NCBI RefSeq assembly: GCF_000003815.2
Contig: NC_049979.1
Span: 6,294,196-6,354,195, forward strand
Length of the DNA stretch: 60,000 nucleotides
Source of the DNA: Branchiostoma floridae
Taxonomy: Eukaryota; Chordata; Leptocardii; Amphioxiformes; Branchiostomatidae
Direction of reading: 5' to 3'
Part shown: positions 46,591 through 58,500 of the stretch, piece after piece
How positions within the stretch are numbered: position 1 is the stretch's first letter
Layout: each line of letters starts with the position of its first letter
Translations under genes and position numbers: made by a program
The notes under the pieces: model-generated
The model's input: only the letters and a program-made list of their open reading frames with translations
Told to the model about the DNA's origin: nothing
Database searches by the model: none

Positions 46591-49500
46591 CTGCAGACAA
46601 GGGTAAAGCAAGCATTGTTGGATACTAGTATTTAATAACAAGACATTGTCACCCCCCCCCCTAACATCCACAGCTATACACTGCTTGCTACCCAAAGATG
46701 ACTAGGTTTTAGTATTGAACCAGATATACCAAGGACATTACACTTCAGGATGCCTAACATCATTCCTATTGGATTTGAGCCCAAAGCACTGAAGAAACCA
46801 AACAGTGAAACACATTTGCGTGTTGGCTCAAATAAAGCTCCAAACGGAGAATATGCGGCTCCAACGTCTTTTCTAAAGATGTGGTTTACATGTAAGTGTT
46901 TGCGGTGGCTTGAGGTTGTTCTTTCCCATGTACTCTAACATCATTCCTATTGGATTGTTATATGCATGGCAAAAGATCTTTATACAAAAATTTGTGTGGA
47001 CATTCAGTAGTGGAGCTGCTGTCCTAATCTTCAAATTAATCCAAACACCTGTAAATACTACATCCGAGTCACTGGCAAAAACGATGAAATTACCTATGAG
47101 AGGTTTCATCATCCTGTAATACACCCTCCAGACTGTCTCCAGGGACATGCCACTGTCCAGGTATATTGCCCCTGCCACAGACTCAAACACATCTCCTAAA
47201 GCCTTGGGCACCTCGATGTCCTCACTCTCTTCCTCCCCTTCATCATTGATATATGTCTTCAGCTGGAAAACAAATCACATCGCAACATTTCAGTAAAGGA
47301 CCATCTTGGATGAAACATTTCAGAAACAGATTGGTCTTTCTTTCTCAATATGGCAGCAGTTCGTGTAACTCAAATACATCTGTAGGCAAAATTAACAACC
47401 TTTAACAATTTCAGTGATAACGAGGCTTTGACAGTACTTTAATCAAGATGTATTAAGCTGGCGGGCGGTGTCTGTGTTGAGCAACAGCTAAAGTGTTGGA
47501 ATCAGAATCGGTGGTCCCGAGTTCGATACTCGCCATAGCCCTGCCCCCATATCCACCGAACATCACGGCTAATCTGTCAAAAAGGGTGCCAAAAACACCT
47601 ACGGATTTGGTGCACCAGCTTGTCAACATCTGCACAGTTGCCACTAAGACCCGCAAATTTTTTTTATATTAGCTGGTGTATTATGCAGAAGGGCGGCTAT
47701 ATCGGCTATATAGATACAGATACTAGTTTTCTGGAAGCCCATCTCCTTAATTACCTGAGAGTCCATGCCCTGCTCCTCCCCCTGCTCCTGCTGAAACTGC
47801 ACAAAGTTGCTGATGATGTTGAACAGCTCCGGAGAGACAAACTTCAGGTACTTGTGATAGTCGTACTTCACGGCCAGAGAGGCGAAGATGGTGTTGTTGA
47901 CTAGAGCAGAGCGGAGGTCGGTGAGTGCTCCTGGAGAGTGTTGCTGGGGGTCCTTGAAGAGGTGGTTTGTGATGAGGTAGTCAAGGACAGCATCACCCAG
48001 GAACTCCAGTCTCTGGTAGCAGTCAGTGATGGTGTTGTAGTGGTAGGAGGGGTGGGTAAAAGCCTGTAGCACAGAAAATTGTCAGTCAATAGGAATTTTT
48101 CTTCTAACAGTGACATTCTTTTAAAGCTTAACACACATACCTCCAAATTTTCGATAGCTATCTGTCCATCTTGATCATGGAGTGACCTAGTTTTTGGAGA
48201 GTTGCGAGAACTAGGTCGAGACTTGCATGGATCTTCTGCCCCTCACAACCGCCACCTTGCAGAAGATCCATGCAGGTCTTGACCTAGTTCTCGCAACTCT
48301 CGATGGACAGATCAAGATGGATAGATAGCCATCGAAAATTTGAAGGTAACTTTAAACTATGTCACTGTTACAAGAAAAATTCCTATTAACTATGCTCATA
48401 TGTGACTAATGAATCTCTTCAAAGAAAATTGTCAGTCTTTAGAATCTCCAGCTTCATGTACCACTAGACATGCGTGCTGTACACATCATGTGGGAGTCAA
48501 ACTACTGTTAGAAGTCTACTGCCCAGAGACAATAAGTTTATTGGTATTGAACCACATTGGCCAGTACTTTAGGGTACCAACCTTTTGGTATAAGAAAAGG
48601 TATGAGGCTTTATTTGACCTATAATGTTCATGCCACCATTAGCATGGACTTCTCTCCGTAATGTAAATGTAAAATTAAATAATGTACACACCTGCAACAT
48701 GTAGGCCTTGTCATTGAAGTTGTACTGGACAGTTTCTTCAAACTGTTGGTACCCAGACAGCATGTGGGATAACTTGTCTTGGGCATGTGCTACATGGTGA
48801 AACAGTGGGGGCTTGGGAGGTGCAATGTAGCCATACTCCTCTGCACAGCTGACCTTCATGAAGGTGTCAAGGTCACATACAGTACTGGGGTTCTGATCCC
48901 AGTCCTCGTAGGATGAATCTAACCCAGACAGGTCATCGAAAGGGTCAGTGTCAGGCTCGGCAAAGTCAAACTGGTCCAAATCTTCCGTAGGGTCAGCGTT
49001 GGTTTTGGGCAAAACCTAAAATAGAAGAAATGAGACTTTAATGCAGACAAATATTAACAGTTTTTTTACTAGCATCAACACTTAATTCAAGCTTTCTCAT
49101 AACAAAAAAGTAGCATATCAACCAAAAAGCATTTGATGACAGATCTGGCTACAAATTACCTTGACTCCAAGCCAACACAGGAAGAGCTGTGCTGCTCTAG
49201 GCCCACATGTGGTCAGATAACAACCGAGCAGTGCCTCCACACAGTCTGCAATGCTCTTGTCTGCAATGCAGTGCTCCATATGCAAGTCATAGGAAAGAAG
49301 TCGCTTTGTAGCATCTCCATTCACCAGTACAGATGCCTTCAAAGGGGTAACATCGTAGCCAGTCACTTGGGCAATAGGATTCTTTGAGGTAGTCATGCCA
49401 TTTCCCCCTGGCTCCACGTCCAGGCTGGAGTCCTTGCTACTGGAACCTGCATCCTCTTTGTCCTCCCTGTTATTCTGGATACAGAAGCCAGGAGGCAGCC

Positions 49501-52500
49501 AGTTCACAGCAGGGTCAAAGATGGAGGCAACCATGCGCGAGGCCAGCCCCTTACGCTTGCCAAGGCGATACAGGTTGAGGTTGGATACTTGGCGGCTGCG
49601 CATGTAGGACAGTTTGCCTTCATGCACACGGGAGTACGTGCAGTAAAGAAAAGTAGTGATAGCGTGCTTCAGGAAAGAATCTCCGATAGTCTCAAGTCGT
49701 TCTAGGTTGAAGAAATCTCCAGCATTGGACAGAGTGAGAGCTTGAAGAATGAGGCTGGGGGAGGGACCAGGGTGGCTGTCCAGGTCCAAGTCAAGCATAG
49801 GCTCCAGAAATGAGGTAGATTCAGGGACGCTATTGAGATCAGGCATGTTGGACAAGGGACTAGTTCCCTCACCACTGATACCATTGCCTGAGGTAGCATT
49901 GTTGCCTGGGGCGATGCTTCTGTCCGGCTTCACCTGTCCATTGTGTACTGGTTGCTCCCCCTTTCTGCCTTCCTCTGGCCAGATCTGCCCATTGCTCATA
50001 CTCGCCTTTGAGAGTCTATCGCCAGCTGGTGGCAGGTTCTCCCCAGGGACCGTGAGGATGGGAAAGTCGTCATCCAGGAGACTTGCCTTGGACAGATCAA
50101 GGTCATTCAGGTCCAGCCTGTTTGTGTGATTCACTTTGGCACCATTTTGTCCCTGTCCTTTCTTGTCTAACGCTGGCACTAGCGGCGTATCCAACAGCAT
50201 CACGTTGTCCTGGAATGCGCGCCACTCCTCCTCTGATATGTCCCACCTGTCCCCAAATTCGTCTTCCATCTCATCATCATCATCCACGTCGTCGGGATTC
50301 CACGCAGAAATCTCAAACCAGGACTCCTCCTCCTTGTCCTCCAGTGTTGTGCGGCTCTTTTCTGACCTGGCAGGAGCTGGCTCGCACGGCTCGAACACTT
50401 CCTCAACTTTCTTCAGGTGCGGAAACTCCAAACGTGGGTGCGCGTACCCCTCTGGGAGGACTGCCTGCCCAATCCCAGCCTCCTGGGCTATCTGCACCCG
50501 CAGTTCCTCTGCAATCAGCAAGGTGGTGACTCTGTACAGCACACTGGGCAAACAGACGGCTTTCCGCCACAGAGATGCCGGGACAGGGTGAATTTCACAC
50601 AGCTCAGGGACCAGGATTTGCTTGCTCTAAAAGAAACAAAGAGTAACATGAAATTATAAGAAACTAAATGAACATATCAAATGAAAGTCTATCATCAGTA
50701 TTCATTAGTGAATAGCTAAGTCTAAGAAGCCAGCCTTATTCATATTAAGGATGGTAATAACTCTTTTCTCATGCACAATACAGTAAAGGCACTGAAATCT
50801 GTTTGTTGTAAACGTTGCTCCAGTAGACAAAGCAGCACACCTGTAAGTTTTCCCGTTTAGCTTTCCTGGTCTCGGCACTGCTGGTTGGCAGAGCCTTCCC
50901 CTTCTGGTTGAGGTGGCGAGGGGTCAGCAGGTTCAGACGCGACGACGTGTGATCCACATCTAACAACGGCTGGTCCAGGTTCGTAATGGCCTCCCCATAA
51001 CGCTTCAGGTAGTACTCGTCAAATGTGGCATAGTCAGCTGATGGGAACTCACTGCGTGGGTTGAGGGTGTAGCATATCTCAGCAACGTAGAACCTCTGTG
51101 GTTGATCTGCATTCCTGAAGAGAAGGCAGCAATCAGCACCATCATCAGCAATAAGAATTCACACAAGAAACATGGCACTTCAAACCCTCCAGTCAGCATA
51201 TTCAGGGCTTGTTGACCTTTATTACTAAACTAAAACTAAACTTTCTTTGAACAATACTTAAATGTAAGTTCATCTTTGATGGTAGTCAACATTATGGTAC
51301 AATTTTAAACTCTATAACCATACACAAAATAAAGTGCTTACCAACAAGCTTTCCATCAGTCCTCTGATCCTTATCAAGTTGAAATGAGCCAAAGCCTAAT
51401 TCACACATCCAGACCGGAAGTGTGACTGATCGAAAGCTTGTTGTAAAGCACTTTATTTTGTGCACGGATATAGAGTTTAAAATTGGAACATAATTTCTTT
51501 GAACAATTTGTTCGAGGGTTCCTACCTGTAGGAGGGCGTGACTACAGCATCTATGAAGTCAGCTTCTTGGAACTTGAACGGATTGTCGTGTGAGTACTTG
51601 GGCTTCTCCTTGTCCAGTGATTGGTCAATATGCTCCAGGAAATTGAAGTCAATGAACAGCTGGTCAGCATTGTCAGCCAGGAGACCTTGAAGATTAAAAA
51701 GAGAGGGTGTATACAAAGGGAGGGTAACAACGCTATGGTCTTAACTTTGTCTCAGCTAATTTTTGAATAGGGAATAATACAAAGGCAGTCCCAAAAATTT
51801 GATACGTTTTAAGGGCATGAACATGCAGCAGTGGTAAAGGCTGGACCACCGACAGCTCTAGACAATATTGTAACTGCAGAAACTTTCGCGAACATTTTTC
51901 CATGGCAGTAAGAGACTACAGGGCATGGTACTACCGCAAACTTAAAATCATCACAAAATGTCCCTTTTCCCGCTACCGCGAAATTAAATCCCCGCGAACT
52001 TAAAATGCATTGACAGTATTCTGAAATGGTACCTTTGTTTAAGGGCACAACAAAGTACCAAGACTGCAGGTCAGCTGGGACGTAGTAGAGTGGTTTCTTC
52101 TCCAGTCGCAGCACGTGGGAGAAGACATAGCCGTGGAAGTTCTGGACGAGGCGCAGCTGGTTCTGGTTGACGTTGATCCCGCTGGCACAGAGCCGGAGGG
52201 AGATGGACACCTCACCAGATCGGGTGTACACAGGGAAGCAAGGGATCTGTTTGGAAGAGGCACATCACACGGGTTGGCTAGGAAAAATTGTTTTTACTAC
52301 TAATTCTAGTCACAGAACTACATATTCCATGTATGTACAATCGTCCTTCCACTAACAAACTGCAGTCAACATGTTTTTTATGTTGTACAAATGTACATAA
52401 ATTTATGCACTTTATTTACTTACTTATTTATTTGGAAATGTGACAAGTACATTACATTACATGACAAGTAAATTACACACTTAAAAAGACCTTTTTGCAT

Positions 52501-55500
52501 CCCCCTATCAACAACTTGCCTACTTTAAAGCTGATATACTAAACTAATAGCAGAATGTGAGTACAGCATACCTGAGGGACATGTTTGGAGGTGAGGAGGC
52601 CAAAACAGCGAGTGGTGGCCTCTGGAGGGTGAAGTTTTCGCCCACGGATGTTCAACTCTTCGGGCAGGGGCTCTGTCAGAACCATGTCGATGATGTAGAG
52701 GTAGCAGGAAGCTGCTGGAACTGGCAGGCTCTGCTGGAAGGCCTTGGGGATCTGGGGAAAACAGGCATTTGAAAAAAACCTCAGTAAACGTACACTCAAA
52801 AAACAATGTTAAACAATACATTCCTCTCACCACTGGTTTAAGTCAAACCGGTGTAATGGCTGAGTGGGGAGAGTATTAGGCCTTGGGGATCTTCAGAGAA
52901 CAGGCATTTTTAAGAAAACTCAGTAAATGTACACTCAGAAAACAATGTTAAATAGTACATTCCTCTCACCACTGGTTCATCAAACTGGTGCAATGGTTGA
53001 GTGGGTACATTATTCACCTTGCACTCAGTAGGTCGTGAGTTTGATTCCCGGCAAAGACTTGAAAATGGTACTTGCTGCTTTCTGCTCAGCACTCAGTATT
53101 TGTTAACGAGTATGGAAGTTGAACACACACCTCTACCAGTGGACTAGCCCCCTGCTGTTGTGATTGCACAAAGTTGTGTGGCCCAGGGCTACTGAAATGG
53201 AGATGGGCTCCCACCCTATGTGCCATAAGGTGCAGAAAGGACTTAAACTAACTGGTTAAATTTGCCTTGGATTTTGTCCCAGCTGTAAGGTACAGTACCT
53301 GCTTCTTGTAGACCTGGTGGCGCTTGGTTGTCCCAGGTCGGGCGTGTCCATCACTGTCCTCCACCTCAAACTCCTCCTCCTCCTCCTCATAGTGGATCAC
53401 CTCTTTTCCCACAGGAAGGAGGTTGTCATCCAGCTCCCCTAGAACATTCAAGTAAAAACATGATACACAAACATCAATCTATCTCAAGCCAGGTCATGGA
53501 TTGCATGCAATAGAATATTCCATGATCAAAGAAGATGTGGAAGAACAAAAATGAAAAACCTATTGTTCAATATACTATATTCTGTGTCATTTGTTCAACC
53601 TTCCTAACCACTTAGATTTCATAATGAAGGCAATTTTTTTTGGTGAAACCTTTTCTTATTCGCACACTCGCATCAGTTTTGGGGTTTCTAGAAGATGTCA
53701 TTCATATAATCAAATCAACATGGCCAAAATGTGACAGACTTAGATGTGCCAAGGACACAGGTTAAAACTAAGCCAAATCTACAAAAGAAGATGTGCTGAA
53801 GTTTAAAAAAGTGGGGCTTTTCGTGTTCCTCTTCTTCCAAAAAAAAAGAAGTCAAACCCAACCTGTTAGAAATAGCCAACACTAGTGTAAGAGTAGTCTC
53901 TTTTTACAATCATAATATTTATCACTATCCATTGTCACATGTATGTTCCCTACGTTTCTACCATGTACTAACAATTGGCCTCCGGGCATGAACTTGCAAA
54001 TAAACTTTCTATATTCAAAGCAGAATCTTACAAATCTGACTGGCCTCATCGATTTGATCATATTTTCTGTGACATTGAATGCCTGGATGAATCCACACAG
54101 ATCACTTCTCTCTGCAACAGTAGCCATGTATCTTACCAGCCTGGTGTAGTAACTGACAGGCCTTCAGAGCCACAGCCTTCTCAGCCAGTCGGCGAGTAGG
54201 CATCACAGGACCTTGGATGGGGTCACGAAGGGAAGAGTTGATGGGAAGGTAGAGAGTTGCCATGTACTTGTTACCATCAGCGTCACTTACGCTGTCAACC
54301 CGAGACTTTGGGGTCAGGTGGGTGAACACATCACTGGGTAGCTTGGAGCAGTATCTGTTTGGAAAGAAGGGAGAGTCTGTATGAGAAGTGCAAAAATAGG
54401 TTTGGGGAACATTACTATGTAATGTAGAGGAAAAATAGATAACATGACTAACTCTCATGTTTAAGGCAATCGACAATCTCATTGCCATACCTATTTACAG
54501 TATTCTCACAAAAAACAACACAAGAGGTCACCACCAGCTTCCACACTTAACCATGTAAAACTGAAACAAATAGGGCAGTTGGATTGACCTCTTGACCTCC
54601 TCCAAACCTTGAACCCATGAAAACCGGCTCTGGCCGAAGGGATTACTTTGTATGTAAATCAAGGCTAAATAGAGGTTTCAAAAAAAAGTTACTTCCCCCG
54701 CACAGTGATAGAGTGGAACAGCCTGCCCAAACACCTGGTAGACACTACTTCTGTGGAGCAATTCAAAGCTGAGGTACCGTAGCCAAGCATTACAGCTACC
54801 CCAGCTTCACGCAGCTGTATGACCAACTATGCCCTAGCATGATATGATGTATAGCACTGCAATTTTTTTCTTTTTGTTTGTTTGAAAGATTTCACCATTT
54901 TGTTTCACCACCACCAGTCATGCTAGGGAACCTCAATCCCTGGGCACAATGTCCTGCGAGGGACTTTCCCAGTATCATGTAGAATGATGTAGATGTACCC
55001 TGGTCAAGTGAAATTGAGTTTATGTTGGATACTCCAACAGATTTCTTTATAGCGAAATGAACCATTGTTTTGAGTATTGCCCATTCACAAGTTTTCAGAC
55101 AATTAGGTCCAGGCTCAGGTTCGGACCTGGACTTGGACCGTATCTCACTATCTGTACCAGAATGTTCTGTACCGGTACCCACCCCTAGTAGAACCTGTTG
55201 CAGCATCAGTCATCAGAGTAAGCAGCTACCTCACCTGTTGACCAGCCCGATGGCTGATGTCATGGTGACCCTGGGACCACCGTCCACCTGACGTGGCATG
55301 TAGGGTGGGACCATGTCATCACACAGGTGCTCCCAGATCTCCTCCTCCTTAGGAACCTCATGCTCTGCCCACTTCTGCCGCAAGATCTGTCAGGGATGCC
55401 ATCATAGAGATAATTACTACTTTATGCAAAACTGATTATCAAGGCATCAAATGCATGCTATTCTCTTTTTTCCATGTCTTTTTTACGGTGACATATTTCA

Positions 55501-58500
55501 AATTCTCCTCTTACTTGTCTTAGAGATCATTCCAACTTCTCTTCTGCAACTTTTTCTACTGGCATATACATCCAGCTAAAGGTTATGAATATAATGTGAT
55601 GTAGTAGTCTATCACCATCTATAGGTTTCACGAGAGAAGGAAAAAAACTACAATTCTGAAATCATTCCATACACAAAATTAAGGCATTGTAGAGCATTTA
55701 ATATTTCTACCTTCTCTATTCCTTTAAACTGCACCAGATCTTCCTTGAAGCTATCCAGCTCATGTTGCTGCACCAGCATCACGTAGTGCGACCCCTGCGC
55801 CCGCGCTCGGCCCTTCGACTGGACGTAGGACCGGTAGTCCTTGGGCAGGTCGAACCTCACCACCAGGTTGCACTTGGGCACGTCCACGCCCTCCTCCACC
55901 ACGCTGGTACCGATCAGCAGGTTGTTCTCGTGCATGCGGAAGCGCCGCAGGATCTCCTCCTGCCGCCGGAAGGCCATCTCCGTCTCCCGGCTGCGCATCC
56001 CCCGCGAGCTGAGCCCGTGGCCGGTAATACAGCTGCTGGAGATGTAGGCCAGGTCAGGGTCACTCTTGGCAAACTCCTGACATTGCAAAAAACGAACAAG
56101 GGATAAAAAATCAATAAAGGTTGTTTTCAGCACATCTAAATTGTGTAAATTGTGCAAAGAAACTCCAAGACCTAAGGAAGCTTGCAGGATGCAAAGCCCA
56201 ATGGAGAAAGATGAAGAATGACTGTATGCAGACTACAGACTGTAGAGGTAGAACACAGTGGATGATGATGAAATTGTGTAATATTGAGTATCATCTAAGA
56301 ATATGCTAAAACTCTTCAAAGTATGTATGTATACATAGCTTCATTTGTAGCAAGGAGCTGAAAGATTCAATGCTTTGTGTCACATATCTGTCTGTGTGGC
56401 GCAATGGCTAGAGCGTTGGAATCAGAATCAGTAGGTCCTGTGTTCGATACTCGCCATGCTCCTGCCCCCATGACGGTGGAGTGACGCCCACCGAGCCTCA
56501 TGGCTAATCTAAAGGTGCCAAAAACACTGAAGGATTTAGTGCTGGCAGTGTGTCAACATCTCCCTTTTTTTTTTGTCTCACGTATCTCGTAAAGGATTTA
56601 GATAAAAATATACAAATGACATGGATTCACCTGCAAGAGCTTGTTGAGCACCACAGCGGTGTATCTTCGCTCCACAAACACAATCCCACACAACTGGAAT
56701 GAGGTATTTGGGTCCTGATTATCGAGGTTGTCCCGTCGACGGGAACTGTGATAGTGATTCTTGCTATTCATATTGCTCACACTCTTCGAGTTCTGAGGTC
56801 CATTGCGGGCATTGTTCGTCCCCTTGTAGCCGCGGGGCCCGTTCCTGGGCGCTTCAGGGACTCCCAGGCCGTTACTCTGAACATCTGATTGCACTTCGTT
56901 GGGCTTGCATTCCCGCAGCACCTCCAGCAGACGCCGGACTTTGGGAGTGACAAACTGGACGTCGACATCCTCCACATCTTTGAATGCCTCGTCACACAGC
57001 AGGTGCACGTGGTGCATGACTGTGTGCACCCAGCGCAGGAACAGCTGGTGCTGCTCGCTCCACTCATGCCTGAGGAGAGACAGGCACAAACTAAGATGTC
57101 AGAGAAGGTTTCCACAATCTTAAGGTCTATAGTATATAGGCTGTTTGTCAGAGCTTTTTCATAGGAAGTACTCTGGGATCTATGAATCTAACTGACTTAA
57201 ACATCACTCCTCACTCCAACCTAGCAGCTGGAAAAGAGTATCTGCTGGGAGTTCAGAAACTTACCGATACATTTATCATTACACAGGCATGATTTCAGCT
57301 TCCTAAAGTGGGTCAGATATATAGGAACTGATCTTCATGCGGACTGCCAAGGGTGTGGTCACCTTGAAATCAACTCAGTCACGAACAAAAATCTGACCAG
57401 CAAATTGAGATATTCCAGAAAAAGATCTATGCCTTTCTTTATCTTTGAGCCAAATTTTGATAAAAAATGAGCTTGTTATAAAATTGCTTGCATCACTCGG
57501 CCTTGTATAATGTTATACGTTCTTTTGTTGGGGTGTAATAGAATATGCAGAGTTGTCTTGGAACTATGAACACACTTCTTAATACAAGATTTTGCAGATG
57601 GGATCTCTTTTTACTTCATCATGCAGGATTGAAAACGTACTTGATGAGTTTCTCCAGCTCCCGGTTGATGAGGATGGCAGCCCTGCGGGTGGCCCAGGTG
57701 CCCAGCACCTCCAGGATGGCTCTGCACTCCTGTATCGCCTGCTTCGGCACCTGGCAGGGGTCCCGCTCCCCCTCCTCCACACTAACTCGCACTTTACAGC
57801 TGGAGATAAAGGCCAGGGCATCATCGACCAGAGTCTGCAGGGCCTGTCGTTGGAGATGATAAGAAATCGAAAACAATTATCATCTGGAAGTAACAAACAT
57901 TACATCTGTCTACAAAATGTATTTTCATTCATGATAGAATCAGCTGAATCTGCTAGATACCTGAGAGAATGTAAGATTCCACCATTAAGTGAAACATATT
58001 GAACTTTTCGGCACTTAAGATTTGGCGTTCCCACCTCTGAGAGACAACATTAGTTCCTGTAACAAATCAACAGTATGTAATAGATTCATTTGCATCAGCC
58101 TTGTCTTGACATTGTCTTATTTTTGTTTCCTGTTGGACTATCCAAAACTTCCTTTACATATCAATTCATAGTTACAGTATAAAACTGTCTGTTCAACAAA
58201 TCTCCTGAATGTCACTGACAAGAAATAGTGGATGCTATCTTTAACATCTGACCATTTCCAAATCATATCCAGTTTCTTAAGTAACTGCTATTTGGCATAT
58301 CTTATTCGCAGGATGTACTCAACCTTCATCAACGTGCTAAATACATATATATTCTTTGGTCAAAGAAGAGCAAGACAAACCTGACTAAGGCCAGGCTCAT
58401 TCTGGGCAGGACCAGATTCGATGACGACTTCATTGGGCTGGGTAGTATACCTGTCCACTCCCACCAGGTCTGTGGCCGTTTCTGCTGAGCTCCTGATGGT

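Noticed and set aside
56397-56451. Functional tRNA gene
   Set aside because: A and B boxes are present but there is no cloverleaf or acceptor stem, a related body follows and it has a T tail; it is a SINE head.
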